A stretch of 64,000 nt of DNA, taken from assembly GCF_000612545.2 (NCBI RefSeq), contig NZ_CP097800.1, positions 6,874,001-6,938,000 of the forward strand. Direction: 5' to 3'. The stretch's first letter is position 1, and each line of letters opens with the position of its first letter. The position numbers were made by a program, and so were the translations under genes. Below, piece by piece: positions 50,604-59,416 of the stretch. Below the pieces are notes generated by a model, which did no database searches, was not told the DNA's origin, and saw only the letters and a program-made list of their open reading frames with translations. This DNA is from Streptomyces sp. PCS3-D2. Its GTDB lineage: Bacteria > Actinomycetota > Actinomycetes > Streptomycetales > Streptomycetaceae.

Positions 50604-51186
50604 CCCGCCACCTCTGTCCTTGGGGCCAAGCCGGGACACGATGAGAGCCCGATCCCCCCGGGGTCCGGGCATGGCCGGCTTCGAGGAGCCATTTCTTAGC
50701 ACACCCCGTGCCCCGGCACACAAAGCCCGAGGTACCGGCACCCGAGGTACCGGCACCTTGCGGGACAGCGCCGTCCACCCGGCCGTCGCCGGCGGGATCG
50801 TGCAGGGGATCCCACCGCTGCGGCGCACCGCGCAACGATGTTCCGCCGGATCAGCGCTGCTGGACCCACCGGGTGATCCACCGATCGCGGAGGCACCGAC
50901 AGGCGCTCGCTGCTCCGCGGACGATGCCGTGTGCGGCCGTGCGGGTCAGCGACCGCAGTGTTCGACGGTGCTGGGCGAGGCTGCGATGCACCCGCCGCTG
51001 CTCATGCTCCCCTGTGGTGAACATCCTCATGGCCCTCTCCCTCGTGCCTTTCCTGTCCGACACCGGCAAGAGAGCCTGGAGCGGCTGTGGTTCAGTGCGT
51101 GCGCATTCCACCGAAGGGGACGTCAAGCCAGGTGGGACCTGGTGGAATATCCTTCAGCGGAGTTCGGACCGAACGGGGAGAGCGCC
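50604..51186. other. Gene-poor stretch upstream of the hydrolase/caspase operon
   Basis: 583 bases with no convincing gene. It contains a perfect direct repeat of 15 bases (CCCGAGGTACCGGCA at 50726-50740 and 50741-50755). Two palindromes lie near the right end: CCAGGT-GGG-ACCTGG (51128-51142) and GTTCGGACCGAAC (51162-51174). The last two sit just before a small ORF and could be operators or remains of one. The operon promoter must lie in the left part. Confidence 0.45.
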
Positions 51187-51285
51187 GTGGGGGACACGAC
51201 GGCTCGTGAACGTCTCGCCGCGGAACTGCGACATCTGGTTGCCGCCGCGGGCCTGTCCCTTGCAGGGATCGAGGGAGAGCGTTGA
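51187..51285 (+). CDS. Small ORF, possible N-terminal remnant of a helix-turn-helix gene
   Basis: 32 codons from GTG 51187 with a good GGGGAGAG site. The product MGDTTARERLAAELRHLVAA, ending AGLSLAGIEGER, matches the first two helices of XRE-type regulators common next to Streptomyces STAND genes. The third helix and the rest of the domain are missing. No other frame continues it well. It may be a truncated regulator left from rearrangement, or a real micro-protein. I lean to a remnant. Confidence 0.35.
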   Translation: MGDTTARERLAAELRHLVAAAGLSLAGIEGER

Positions 51286-51589
51286 TGACCATGCGGGACA
51301 GGTTCATGACCCTTCCGGGGCCGGCCATCCTGCTCACCGCGATGGCCTTCCTCGACCACGCGCTGGTGCGGGCCGGCCGTGCCGGTCTGCACCCCTGGCG
51401 GCGGAACCGGCGCCAGGGCGGATCTCCGCCACGTGCTTCGAGTAACTGCACGCCAGTTTCTCGCCCGGCAAGCAGAACGAACTGACGGAGCGCCAGAGCG
51501 CCCTCGTGCTGCGCGACGACGAGGAGGACGGTGCTCCCCGCGCACCCGCGTGGACCTCGACGGCGGTCTCGTCGTCATCCGCGTGCCTG
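51286..51589. other. Probably decayed coding DNA
   Basis: 304 bases where coding-like composition appears in more than one frame in short runs, for instance TLPGPAILLTAMAFLDHALV near 51310-51370 and RVDLDGGLVVIRVPATG near 51549-51600. None forms a complete gene, and none was matched to a family. Confidence 0.35.
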
Positions 51590-52201
51590 CTACGGGGCGC
51601 AGCGGTACGTGAAGTTCACCGAGGCCGTGCGCTGCCCGGGCGACAGCAGCTGGAGCTCGGCCTTGGCCTGGTAGGTGCCCGCGCCCCGGAACGTCCACAG
51701 CAGGTGCAGCCTGGCCTCGCGCTGCCCGCGTGGAACCCGTTCCGTCAGTTTCTCGGACTTGGTGCCGTCGCTGCGGACCCAGCGGTAGGCGAGCGTTCCC
51801 GGGCGGCCGTCGGTGGCCACGACGGCCACCACGTCGGCGGTCCCGTCGCAGCCGGGACCGGCCGGATCGGTGCTCACGGCCACGTCGCGGACCTCGATCC
51901 CGGGCCCGAACCGCTGCCACCCGAGGTACGCCAGGACCGCGGCCAGCACGGTTGCGGCGAGTGCGTACCGGCGCAGCCCCGCACCCCGTCGCCGCCGGGG
52001 TGCGGCGGCCACGGCCACGGCCGCGTCCAGCGGGAACGGCGCGGGCATGGCCGCCGTGACCCCGGGCCCGAAGCGGAGTACGGACCCCTCGACGCGGTCG
52101 GGCGCCACCGGCTCCGGCGCACCGGGCGGTCCGCTGAACCAGTGGCTGCCCAGGACGGTCGCGCTGTAGTCGTCGCCCTCGGGGGCGCGGGAACCGCTCA
52201 T
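51590..52201 (-). CDS. Single-helix membrane protein co-transcribed with the Ser/Thr kinase
   Basis: 203 residues. A cytoplasmic N-terminal part of about 75 residues is followed by the helix GLRRYALAATVLAAVLAYLGW (about 74-94) and an external domain of about 105 residues with two Cys. DVVAVVATDGRPGTLAYRWV and TYQAKAELQLLSPGQRTASV suggest an Ig-like beta-sandwich similar to the C-terminal domain of the kinase. Its start overlaps the kinase stop as ATGA, so translation is coupled. It is probably an accessory or substrate of that kinase; no family name is recognised. Confidence 0.75.
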   Translation of the reverse strand: MSGSRAPEGDDYSATVLGSHWFSGPPGAPEPVAPDRVEGSVLRFGPGVTAAMPAPFPLDAAVAVAAAPRRRRGAGLRRYALAATVLAAVLAYLGWQRFGPGIEVRDVAVSTDPAGPGCDGTADVVAVVATDGRPGTLAYRWVRSDGTKSEKLTERVPRGQREARLHLLWTFRGAGTYQAKAELQLLSPGQRTASVNFTYRCAP

Positions 52202-53847
52202 CGTGGCACCTCCACGCAGCGGGCCAGGTACTGCGAGGCCGACGCGGACTTGTTCCCGGCGGTGGGCTTGGTGGTCACCCGGACCCCGCCGTAGCAGCCG
52301 CGGTCACGGCTGAAGGTGTGCGACCTGGTCGCGGTGGCGGTCGAACCGCCCTCGACCGTGAACGACTCGCTGCCGTCGGGCACGGAGAAGGAACCCTGAG
52401 AGCCGCCGAGGAACCACTCCACCACCACGGTCACCGGCCCGGTGCCCTGGGAGGAGACCGTGATGCCCGCATCGCCGTGGTAGACGCCGGTCTTGAGGGA
52501 CACGGAGACGTTCGTGACCCGCAGGGTCGGCGTCGGCGTGGGCCGGGGCGTGGGGGACCAGCTCACCGTCGGCCGCCCGGTCGTGGGACTCGGCGACAGC
52601 GACAGCGACGGCGACGGCGACGGCCAGGTCGAGGCGGACGGGGAAGCGGACGGGGAAGCGGACGGCGAGGGGCTCGGCGAGGCCGAAGCGCTCGGACTCG
52701 GCGACGGCGACGGCGAGGCCGAAGCGGACGCGGACGCGTCGGGGGTGGGGGAGGCCGACCCGGGAGGGGCCGCGCTCGTCGTGGCGAAGGCGCTCAGCGC
52801 CGACGCCCCGCCCGGGGCGGCGCCGCTCGCGTCCGTCGTCAGCACCAGCACCGCCCCCAGGACCAGGGACACCCCCGCCGCGATCCAGCCGCGCTTGCCG
52901 GGAGCCCAGCCCGAGCCGCTCTCCACCTTCGTCGTCGCCACGGCGGTGGTGCCCGCCGCCGACCCGCCCGCCGAAGGGAACAGCAGCGGCAGCAGCGCGG
53001 CCAGCGCCGCCAGCTTGCGCTGACCGCGTTCCTCCCAATCGGGCCCGTACGCGGCCAGCGCCACGTCCTCCAGTTCGGCCACGAACGCTTCGGCGTTCTC
53101 CGGCCGCTGCTCGGGCGCCTTGGCGAGACCGCGCCGGATCAGCGGACGCACGGGCTCCGGGGCCTCGGTCTCCGGCACCGGCGCCTCGATGTGCTGGACC
53201 GCGAGCTCGGCGAAGTTCTGCCCGTCGTAGGGCTTGCGCCCGGTGAGGCACTCGAAGAACGTCGCCGTGGCCGCGTACACGTCGGCGGCGGGCGACGCGG
53301 GCCGGCCCTGCCACTGCTCGGGCGCCATGTAGGCGGGAGTGCCGGCGACACCGGGGGTGCTGCCGCGGTTCGCCGCGATCCCGAAGTCCACCAGCTTCGA
53401 CGAGCCGTCGGCCGCGACCAGCACGTTCTCCGGCTTGTAGTCCCGGTGCACGACGCCCGTCCGGTGCGCCGACGCCAGGCCCAGCAGGGACCCCTTGAGG
53501 ACCACCAGCGCGGCCTCGGCGTCGGCCTGGCCGGACTGCTTGAGCAGCGCGCGCAGCGAGACGCCGTCCACCAGCTCCATCACGATGGCGGCGCCGCCGG
53601 GCGCCTCCACGTACTCGTACAGGCGCACCACGTACGGAGACTCCAGCCCGCCGAGCAGCCGGGCCTCGGCGCGGAACTCCCCGACGAAGGCGGGGTCCTC
53701 GCGCAGCCGGTCGCTGAGGTACTTGACGGCGACCGCCGTGCCCGTGGCGTCGTGGACGGCGAGCACCACCCGGCCGCTGCCGCCCGAGCCGAGCTCGCGG
53801 ACCTCGGTGTAACCGGGGACAGACCATGCCGCCCGCGTGTCGTTCAT
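52198..53847 (-). CDS. Eukaryotic-type serine/threonine protein kinase with extracellular beta domain
   Basis: 549 residues. The kinase domain (about 12-275) has the Gly loop ELGSGGSGRVVLAV, Lys in AVAVKYLSD, catalytic loop VVHRDYKPENVL (Tyr replaces the usual Leu), DFGIAANRG and GTPAYMAPEQW. One helix, GWIAAGVSLVLGAVLVLTT (about 340-360), crosses the membrane. A Ser/Pro/Ala repeat spacer (about 385-440) leads to an external beta domain with RVTNVSVSLKTGVYHGDAGI. AGGAACG precedes ATG 53847. It could phosphorylate the FHA proteins encoded a few kb on. The ligand is unknown. The repeat-coding DNA (about 52570-52760) is itself low complexity. Confidence 0.95.
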   Translation of the reverse strand: MNDTRAAWSVPGYTEVRELGSGGSGRVVLAVHDATGTAVAVKYLSDRLREDPAFVGEFRAEARLLGGLESPYVVRLYEYVEAPGGAAIVMELVDGVSLRALLKQSGQADAEAALVVLKGSLLGLASAHRTGVVHRDYKPENVLVAADGSSKLVDFGIAANRGSTPGVAGTPAYMAPEQWQGRPASPAADVYAATATFFECLTGRKPYDGQNFAELAVQHIEAPVPETEAPEPVRPLIRRGLAKAPEQRPENAEAFVAELEDVALAAYGPDWEERGQRKLAALAALLPLLFPSAGGSAAGTTAVATTKVESGSGWAPGKRGWIAAGVSLVLGAVLVLTTDASGAAPGGASALSAFATTSAAPPGSASPTPDASASASASPSPSPSPSASASPSPSPSASPSASPSASTWPSPSPSLSLSPSPTTGRPTVSWSPTPRPTPTPTLRVTNVSVSLKTGVYHGDAGITVSSQGTGPVTVVVEWFLGGSQGSFSVPDGSESFTVEGGSTATATRSHTFSRDRGCYGGVRVTTKPTAGNKSASASQYLARCVEVPR

Positions 53848-53982
53848 CGTTCCTGCCCCCTGCCTGCTGCCTCTGCCTGCTGCCTGCCGTGCGACGCCGG
53901 ATCCGCCCATGTCACCGGCCGGCCCGGACTCCCCATGGGACGTGTTTCGGGCCACGGCCGGTTCCCGACGGTGTGCGGTGCC

Positions 53983-55233
53983 TCAGGCCGCGGTCGACTC
54001 CGCGCCGATCATGGCGTGCAGCCGGTCCGCGGCCGCCCGCCCGAAGGCCGGGTCGTTGATGTGCGTGTCGTAGTCGTAGAGCCGTACGGCACTGCCCCGC
54101 AAGCCCTCGCGCAGTGCCGAGAACAGTGCCCCGTCCGCGCGGGGGTCATGGTACGGGCCGCCCGGCGCGCCGAGTGTGGACAGTCCGCGGAGCGGGACGC
54201 AGACGGCCGTGTGCCCGGTCGCCGCGCGGAGTTTGGCGGCGACCCGGCGGCCGAGCTCCGCGCACTCGGCCTCGCTGGTGCGGATCACCGTGATCGACGG
54301 GTTGTGGACGTGGACGCCCCGGTCCAGGACCCGCTGGGGCAGGGACTCCAGCGGGCCGAACTTCACCATGTCCAGCGCGCCCAGGCTCACCACCTGGGGC
54401 ACGCCCGCCCGGCCTGCCGCGCTGAGCCGGTCGGGACCCGCGGTCAGCACGCCCCCGCACAGGTCGTCGGCGAGTTCGCTGAGGGTCAGGTCGAGCACCC
54501 CGGCGAAGACCCCCTGGGCCGCCAGGCTCTCCAGCGTCCGGCCTCCGGTACCGGTCACGTGGAAGACGAGCACCTCGTAGCCGAGTTCGGTCAGTCGCTC
54601 GCGCGCCGCGTCCACGCCGGACGTGGTCACACCAGCCATGCTCGCCGCGACCAGCGGACGGGGGCCCGCCCCCAGCCGCGCCGGGCGCTCCGCCGAGCCG
54701 CGGGCGAAGGATCCGGCCATCCCGGCGATGGCCGCCACGGCGTTCGCCAGGATCGGTGCGGAGACGCTGTTGATCCCCGCGATGTCCACCACGCTGTACA
54801 TCATCGTGATGTCCGAGGTGCCCACGTACGGGGCGGTGTCCCCGGACGCCATGGACGAGACCATCAGTTTCGGGACGCCCAGCGGCAGCGCGCGCATCGC
54901 CCGGGTGGCGATGGAGGTACCGCCGCTGCCGCCGATCGCCAGGACTCCGTGCAGCCGGCCCTCGGCGTGCAGGCGCAGCAGGGTGGCCTCGGCGCCCCGG
55001 GCCATCGTGGTCACGGCCGCGCCCCGGTCGGCGGCCGATCGCAGGAGGGACAGTTCGGTTCCCGCGGCCCGGGCCACGGCGGCGCGCGGTACGTCCGCGG
55101 CGACCCGGGGTTCACCCATGATCCCCGTGTCGACGAGCACCACTTCGACGCCGGCCCGCAGCAGCCGCTCGCGCAGCCAGCCGTACTCCACACCCTTGGT
55201 GTCCAGGGTTCCCACCAGCACGACGTTCGTCAT
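53983..55233 (-). CDS. Tm-1-like ATP-binding (UPF0261) family protein
   Basis: 416 residues, full length for the family. Typical stretches are VVLVGTLDTKGVEYGWLRER, LAIGGSGGTSIATRAMRALP, GVPKLMVSSMASGDTAPYVG, IAGINSVSAPILANAVAAIA, and the C-terminal half LVAASMAGVTTSGVDAARER, VFHVTGTGGRTLESL and DYDTHINDPAFGRAAADRL. Plant Tm-1 binds viral replication proteins, but the bacterial role is unknown; ATP binding and a lyase-like or transferase reaction have been proposed for relatives. ATG 55233 lacks a strong ribosome site. It stands alone. Confidence 0.9.
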   Translation of the reverse strand: MTNVVLVGTLDTKGVEYGWLRERLLRAGVEVVLVDTGIMGEPRVAADVPRAAVARAAGTELSLLRSAADRGAAVTTMARGAEATLLRLHAEGRLHGVLAIGGSGGTSIATRAMRALPLGVPKLMVSSMASGDTAPYVGTSDITMMYSVVDIAGINSVSAPILANAVAAIAGMAGSFARGSAERPARLGAGPRPLVAASMAGVTTSGVDAARERLTELGYEVLVFHVTGTGGRTLESLAAQGVFAGVLDLTLSELADDLCGGVLTAGPDRLSAAGRAGVPQVVSLGALDMVKFGPLESLPQRVLDRGVHVHNPSITVIRTSEAECAELGRRVAAKLRAATGHTAVCVPLRGLSTLGAPGGPYHDPRADGALFSALREGLRGSAVRLYDYDTHINDPAFGRAAADRLHAMIGAESTAA

Positions 55234-55281
55234 AGCTGCAATGTCCAGGCATGCGGGAACGTTGGCAAGTACGAGCTCTGG

Positions 55282-55782
55282 TCAAGCCTTCAGCAGCGCC
55301 AACAGTCTTTCCAGGAAGGGGAGCTGCGCAGGGATCAGCATGCTCTGCGCCATCTCGGGAGTGCACCAGGCGACCCGGTCCAGCTCCGGGAACTCCTGGA
55401 CGTTCCCCGAACGCGGGGGCCACTCCAGGGTGAAGGTCCCCGGCACCATGAGCGCCGGATCGAGGTCCGCCTCCACCGCCCAGATGGTCACCAGCTTCCC
55501 GCTGGAGAGCCGTACCTCGCCCAGCGGCAGGTACTCGCCCTCCGGCGGGGGCAGGCCGATCTCTTCGGTGAACTCCCGGCGGGCGGCGTCGCGCGGGGTC
55601 TCCTCCGGCCCGTACTCGCCCTTGGGGATGGCCCAGTCCCCGGAGGTCCTCCCCGACCACAACGGGCCGCCCATGTGCCCGAGCAGGACCTCGACCCCGG
55701 GCCCCGGCCGCGAGGGCGCCCGCGCCCCCGCCCCGTCCGTCCGCCGGAAGAGGAGCAGTCCGGCGCTGCGCTTGTTCGTCAT
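55282..55782 (-). CDS. NUDIX hydrolase
   Basis: 166 residues from ATG 55782 (an ATG four codons earlier is also possible). The NUDIX box GEYGPEETPRDAARREFTEE continues IGL and is canonical. RSAGLLLFRRTDG and WAIPKGE precede it, and the Trp-rich end EFPELDRVAWCTPEMAQ fits diadenosine polyphosphate or 8-oxo-dGTP hydrolase-like subgroups. Substrate unknown. It ends 49 bases before the Tm-1-like gene start on the same strand, so co-transcription is possible. Confidence 0.9.
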   Translation of the reverse strand: MTNKRSAGLLLFRRTDGAGARAPSRPGPGVEVLLGHMGGPLWSGRTSGDWAIPKGEYGPEETPRDAARREFTEEIGLPPPEGEYLPLGEVRLSSGKLVTIWAVEADLDPALMVPGTFTLEWPPRSGNVQEFPELDRVAWCTPEMAQSMLIPAQLPFLERLLALLKA

Positions 55783-55812
55783 GGGCCCATACATGCCCCG
55801 TACCGGCGCGGG

Positions 55813-55864
55813 TCAGTGGTCGTGCACCGGTCAGTGGTCGTGCACCGGTCAGTGGTCGTGCGGG
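55813..55864. repeat. 18-bp tandem repeat carrying stop codons at the 3' end of the CDF gene
   Basis: TCAGTGGTCGTGCACCGG occurs at 55813-55830 and 55831-55848, and its first 13 bases open a third copy at 55849. On the minus strand each copy encodes …HDH-stop. The annotated stop is in the first copy met by the ribosome; the other two repeat the same ending downstream. Confidence 0.85.
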
Positions 55865-56856
55865 CCCTCCCGGTGGACCGGTCCGTGCGCGTCCGCGCAG
55901 TGCGGGTCGTAGGCGGCCTCGCCCCGCCGGCCGACCGAGAGGAGGGAGTCCTGCACGTGGTCCACCTGCAGCGTGGTGTGGGTGATCCCGTACTCCTCGT
56001 CCAGTAGCCGCTCCAGCTCCCGGCGTACGGCGTGGCAGTCGCCCGCCGGTTCGACCAGTACGTGTGCGGAGAGCGCGGCCTGTCCCGAGGTGATCGTCCA
56101 GATGTGCAGGTCGTGCACCTCGGCGACCGGCGGGTGCCCGACGAGGCGGTCGCCGACCGCGTCCGGGTCCACATGGGCGGGCGCGGCCTCCAGGAAGATC
56201 CGCCCGGAGTCGCGGACCAGTCCGTAGCCCGCCCTGACCATCAGGGCCACGACCACGAGCGTGGCGATCGCGTCGGCCTGCCGGAACCCGGTCGTCATGA
56301 CGACCAGACCGGCGACGGCCGTTCCGATGAAGGCGAACAGGTCGTTCAGGACGTGCTGGTAGGCGCCCTCCACCGCCAGCGACGAGCGGTTCGCCCGGGA
56401 GATGCACCAGGCCGCGGCCACGTTGACGACGATGCCCGCCAGGGCCGTCACCAGGACCAGCCCGCCCTCCACCGGCGGCGGGTCCATCAGCCTGCGCACC
56501 GCCTCGTACGCCAGCCAGGCGGCCAGCAGCAGCAGCGTCAGGCCGTTGGCCTGGGCGGACAGTATCTCCGCCCGCTTGAGGCCGTACGTGAAACCGCCGC
56601 GGGCCGGGCGGGCGGCCAGCCGCATGGCGATCAGCGCGAGGACGATCGAGACGGCGTCCGTCAGCATGTGGGCCGCGTCGGAGATCAGAGCCAGCGAGTG
56701 CGCCATGACGCCGATGACCACCTCGACGGCCATGAACCCGCCGATCAGGCCGAGCGCGATGGCCAGCCAGCGGCGGTCGGCGTCGGCGGACACGCCGTGG
56801 CTGTGGCCGCCGGGCCCGTGGCCGTGGTCGTCGTGCCCGTGGTCGTGCCCGGTCAT
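55849..56856 (-). CDS. Cation diffusion facilitator (zinc/cobalt exporter)
   Basis: 335 residues. A His-rich N-terminus (GHDHGHDDHGHGPGGHSHG) precedes six helices at about 35-200. The two metal-site HxxxD motifs are in SDAAHMLTDAVS and QHVLNDLFAFIG. A cytoplasmic C-terminal domain has VHDLHIWTITSGQAALSAHV and ITHTTLQVDHV, as in CzcD/ZitB. It exports Zn(II), Co(II) or Cd(II) in exchange for protons. ATG 56856 follows AAGGGGATGCC. No metal-responsive regulator gene lies next to it. The 3' end is in a tandem repeat. Confidence 0.95.
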   Translation of the reverse strand: MTGHDHGHDDHGHGPGGHSHGVSADADRRWLAIALGLIGGFMAVEVVIGVMAHSLALISDAAHMLTDAVSIVLALIAMRLAARPARGGFTYGLKRAEILSAQANGLTLLLLAAWLAYEAVRRLMDPPPVEGGLVLVTALAGIVVNVAAAWCISRANRSSLAVEGAYQHVLNDLFAFIGTAVAGLVVMTTGFRQADAIATLVVVALMVRAGYGLVRDSGRIFLEAAPAHVDPDAVGDRLVGHPPVAEVHDLHIWTITSGQAALSAHVLVEPAGDCHAVRRELERLLDEEYGITHTTLQVDHVQDSLLSVGRRGEAAYDPHCADAHGPVHREGPHDH

Positions 56857-57035
56857 GGCATCCCCTTCGCGTCGCGGCAGCCGTTTGTTCGGTTCCCGTC
56901 GCGTGAAGTGAAGCGCACCCGGACGTGATGGGCAAAGGCTGCAACGGGGACCGTTGTCATTCCCCATAAGAGGCCCCTGACCTGCGGTTTCATCCGGCCG
57001 CTGCCAGGGTGGCGTGATCGTGGGAAAATCTGCTC

Positions 57036-59411
57036 ATGGTCCAGCGCCCCGGTGTGCCGACCGCGCCCGAGCTCGTCCTGGAAACCGCCACGGGCTCCAC
57101 AGCGATGAGCCCGGGCCGGACCTACCACGTCGGCAGGGACCCGCTCTGCGAGATCTGCTTCGAGGACGCCCGCGTCTCCTGGCACCACGCGGTCCTGCGC
57201 CCCGACGGCGACCACTGGACGGTGGAGGACGAGGACAGCACCAACGGCACCTGGGCCGACGGCCACCGCATCCACGAGTGGAGCGTCGGCGTCGGCAGCG
57301 AACTGCGCTTCGGCGACGCACGGGACGGCCCGCGGGCCGTCCTCACCGCGCCCCGGCCCCCCGGTGCCGGAGCCCGGCCTTCCAGGGTCTCCAACCCGTC
57401 GATGACCACCACCTTCCGCCGGCCGAGCGCCGTCCTGCCGCTGCCCGCCCGCACCACCGTGCGCATCGGGCGCGCCACCGACAACGACCTCGTCATCGAC
57501 GAGCTCGACGTGTCACGCCGACACGCCGAGCTGCGGGCCCTCCCCGACGGCGGCTACGAGATCGCCGACCTCGGCAGCCACAACGGCACCTACCTCAACG
57601 GCGCCCCGGTCACGGGCGCAGCCCCCCTCGCCGAGGGAGACATCGTCGGCATCGGCCACCTGGCCTTCTGCCTCGTCGGCGACCGGCTCCAGGAGTACGA
57701 GGACACGGGCGAGGTCACCCTGGACGTGCAGGGCCTCACCGTCGCCGTCGACCGAGGTCGCAAGACCCTCCTCGACGGGGTCTCCTTCCCCGTGGGCGCC
57801 AAATGCCTGCTCGCCGTCATCGGTCCCAGCGGAGCCGGCAAGTCCACCCTGCTCGGCGCCCTCACCGGCCTGCGCCCCGCCGACCGGGGCGCCGTCCTCT
57901 ACGACGGCCGCGACCTGTACCGCGACTACGCCGAACTGCGCAGCCGCATCGGACTCGTGCCCCAGGACGACATCCTGCACTCCCAGCTCACCGTCCGGCG
58001 CGCCCTCTCCTACGCCGCCGAACTACGCTTCCCACAGGACACCGCGAAGGCCGAACGCCGGCGGCGGGTCGACGAGGTGATCGGCGAACTCGGCCTCGAA
58101 CAGCGCGCCGACCAGCCCATCCACAGCCTCTCCGGCGGCCAGCGCAAACGCGTGTCCGTCGCCCTAGAACTGCTCACCAAACCCTCCCTGCTCTTCCTGG
58201 ACGAGCCCACCTCCGGCCTCGACCCGGGCATGGACCGCTCGGTGATGCACATGCTGCGCGGCCTCGCCGACGACGGCCGCACCGTCATCGTGGTCACCCA
58301 CAGCGTCCTCAGCCTCGACGTCTGCGACCGGCTGCTGGTCCTCGCCCCGGGCGGCCGCATCGCCTACTACGGGCCGCCCGCGGCGACGCTCGGCTTCTTC
58401 GGCTTCTCGCAGTGGCCCGAGGCATTCGAGGCCTTCGAGAACCAGCGCGGCCGCGACTGGGCGGGGGAGTACGCGGCCTCGACGGCCCACCGCACCTACG
58501 TCCTGGGCGGGGCCCGCCAGCCCTGGCACGGCGGGGACGACCGGGCGGCCGCCGGGGCCGCCCCAGCGGCCGGCTTCGTCCCCGCGCCTCCCAAGGCGCA
58601 GAGCTGGGGATCCCAGCTGTCCACCCTCGTACGGCGCTACGCGGCCGCACTCGCCGCGGACCGGACCTTCCTCGCCATCATGATCGCGCTGCCCTTCGTC
58701 ATGGGGGCCATGGCCCGCGCCCTGGCCGGCAGCAGGCTCACCCAGGAGACCGCGATCAACGCCCTGCTCATCCTGTCCGTCGGCGGCGTCCTCACCGGGG
58801 CCGCCAACGCCGTGCGCGAACTGGTCAAGGAGCGGGTCATCTATCGGCGGGAGCGGGCCGTGGGGCTCTCCCGCTCCGCCTACCTGATGTCCAAGGTCGT
58901 GGTGTTGGGCGCGGTCACCGTCGCCCAGGCGGTGGTCCTCACCCTGGTGGCACTCTACGGAGTGGACCTGAACGCACCGGGCGGCCGCGGCGTGCTCCTG
59001 AATCCTCTCCTCGAGATCACCATCGCCGTGGCGCTGCTGGCGTTCAGCGCGATGATGCTCGGCCTACTGGTCTCCGCCCTGGTCCGCAAGGAGGAGGTCA
59101 CCATGCCGCTGCTGGTCCTCCTGGCCATCGTGCAGGTGGTCTTCTGCGGGGCGCTGCTGGAGCTGGACGGCGTGCCCGTCATCGAGCAGCTGGCCTGGCT
59201 GGTCCCCTCGCGCTGGGCCCTCGGTGCCATGGCGGGCACCATCGACCTCGGTGCGATCGTGCCCGGCCCGCTCACCGACGACCCGCTGTTCGCGCACAGT
59301 CCCGGGGTGTGGCTGCTGAACCTGGGCATGCTGGTGGTCCTGTCCGTCCTCTTCGGAGTGCTGGTGGCGAGGCTGCTGCGCCGGCACGAGCCCGCGATCA
59401 TGCGGAAGTAG
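57036..59411 (+). CDS. ABC transporter with two FHA domains (ATPase and permease fused)
   Basis: 791 residues. FHA domain 1 (about 27-95) has YHVGRDPLCEICFEDARVSW then HHAV; FHA domain 2 (about 140-205) has VRIGRATDNDLVIDELDVSR then RHAEL. The ATPase (about 225-450) has GPSGAGKST, LSGGQRKRVSVALEL, LLFLDEPTSGLDPG and the late switch His in VVTHS. An ABC-2 type permease with six helices (about 530-785) ends the protein. This is the layout of Mycobacterium Rv1747, which is bound and phosphorylated by Ser/Thr kinases and exports a cell-envelope component. A similar role is inferred. The cargo is unknown. Confidence 0.94.
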   Translation: MVQRPGVPTAPELVLETATGSTAMSPGRTYHVGRDPLCEICFEDARVSWHHAVLRPDGDHWTVEDEDSTNGTWADGHRIHEWSVGVGSELRFGDARDGPRAVLTAPRPPGAGARPSRVSNPSMTTTFRRPSAVLPLPARTTVRIGRATDNDLVIDELDVSRRHAELRALPDGGYEIADLGSHNGTYLNGAPVTGAAPLAEGDIVGIGHLAFCLVGDRLQEYEDTGEVTLDVQGLTVAVDRGRKTLLDGVSFPVGAKCLLAVIGPSGAGKSTLLGALTGLRPADRGAVLYDGRDLYRDYAELRSRIGLVPQDDILHSQLTVRRALSYAAELRFPQDTAKAERRRRVDEVIGELGLEQRADQPIHSLSGGQRKRVSVALELLTKPSLLFLDEPTSGLDPGMDRSVMHMLRGLADDGRTVIVVTHSVLSLDVCDRLLVLAPGGRIAYYGPPAATLGFFGFSQWPEAFEAFENQRGRDWAGEYAASTAHRTYVLGGARQPWHGGDDRAAAGAAPAAGFVPAPPKAQSWGSQLSTLVRRYAAALAADRTFLAIMIALPFVMGAMARALAGSRLTQETAINALLILSVGGVLTGAANAVRELVKERVIYRRERAVGLSRSAYLMSKVVVLGAVTVAQAVVLTLVALYGVDLNAPGGRGVLLNPLLEITIAVALLAFSAMMLGLLVSALVRKEEVTMPLLVLLAIVQVVFCGALLELDGVPVIEQLAWLVPSRWALGAMAGTIDLGAIVPGPLTDDPLFAHSPGVWLLNLGMLVVLSVLFGVLVARLLRRHEPAIMRK

Positions 59412-59416
59412 GCCTC

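Noticed and set aside
42076-51590. Integrated prophage or conjugative element
   Set aside because: No integrase, relaxase, terminase, att-like repeats or tRNA gene is seen, and base composition does not change sharply.
55813-55864. Possible CRISPR-like array
   Set aside because: The 18-bp units are directly adjacent with no spacers and lie at a gene end; they form a simple tandem repeat.
52318-56007. A very long open frame (over 1200 codons) on the plus strand opposite the kinase, Tm-1-like, NUDIX and CDF genes
   Set aside because: It is the antisense shadow of well-recognised genes and shows Arg/Gly/His-rich nonsense with no domain. High GC removes stop codons from such frames.
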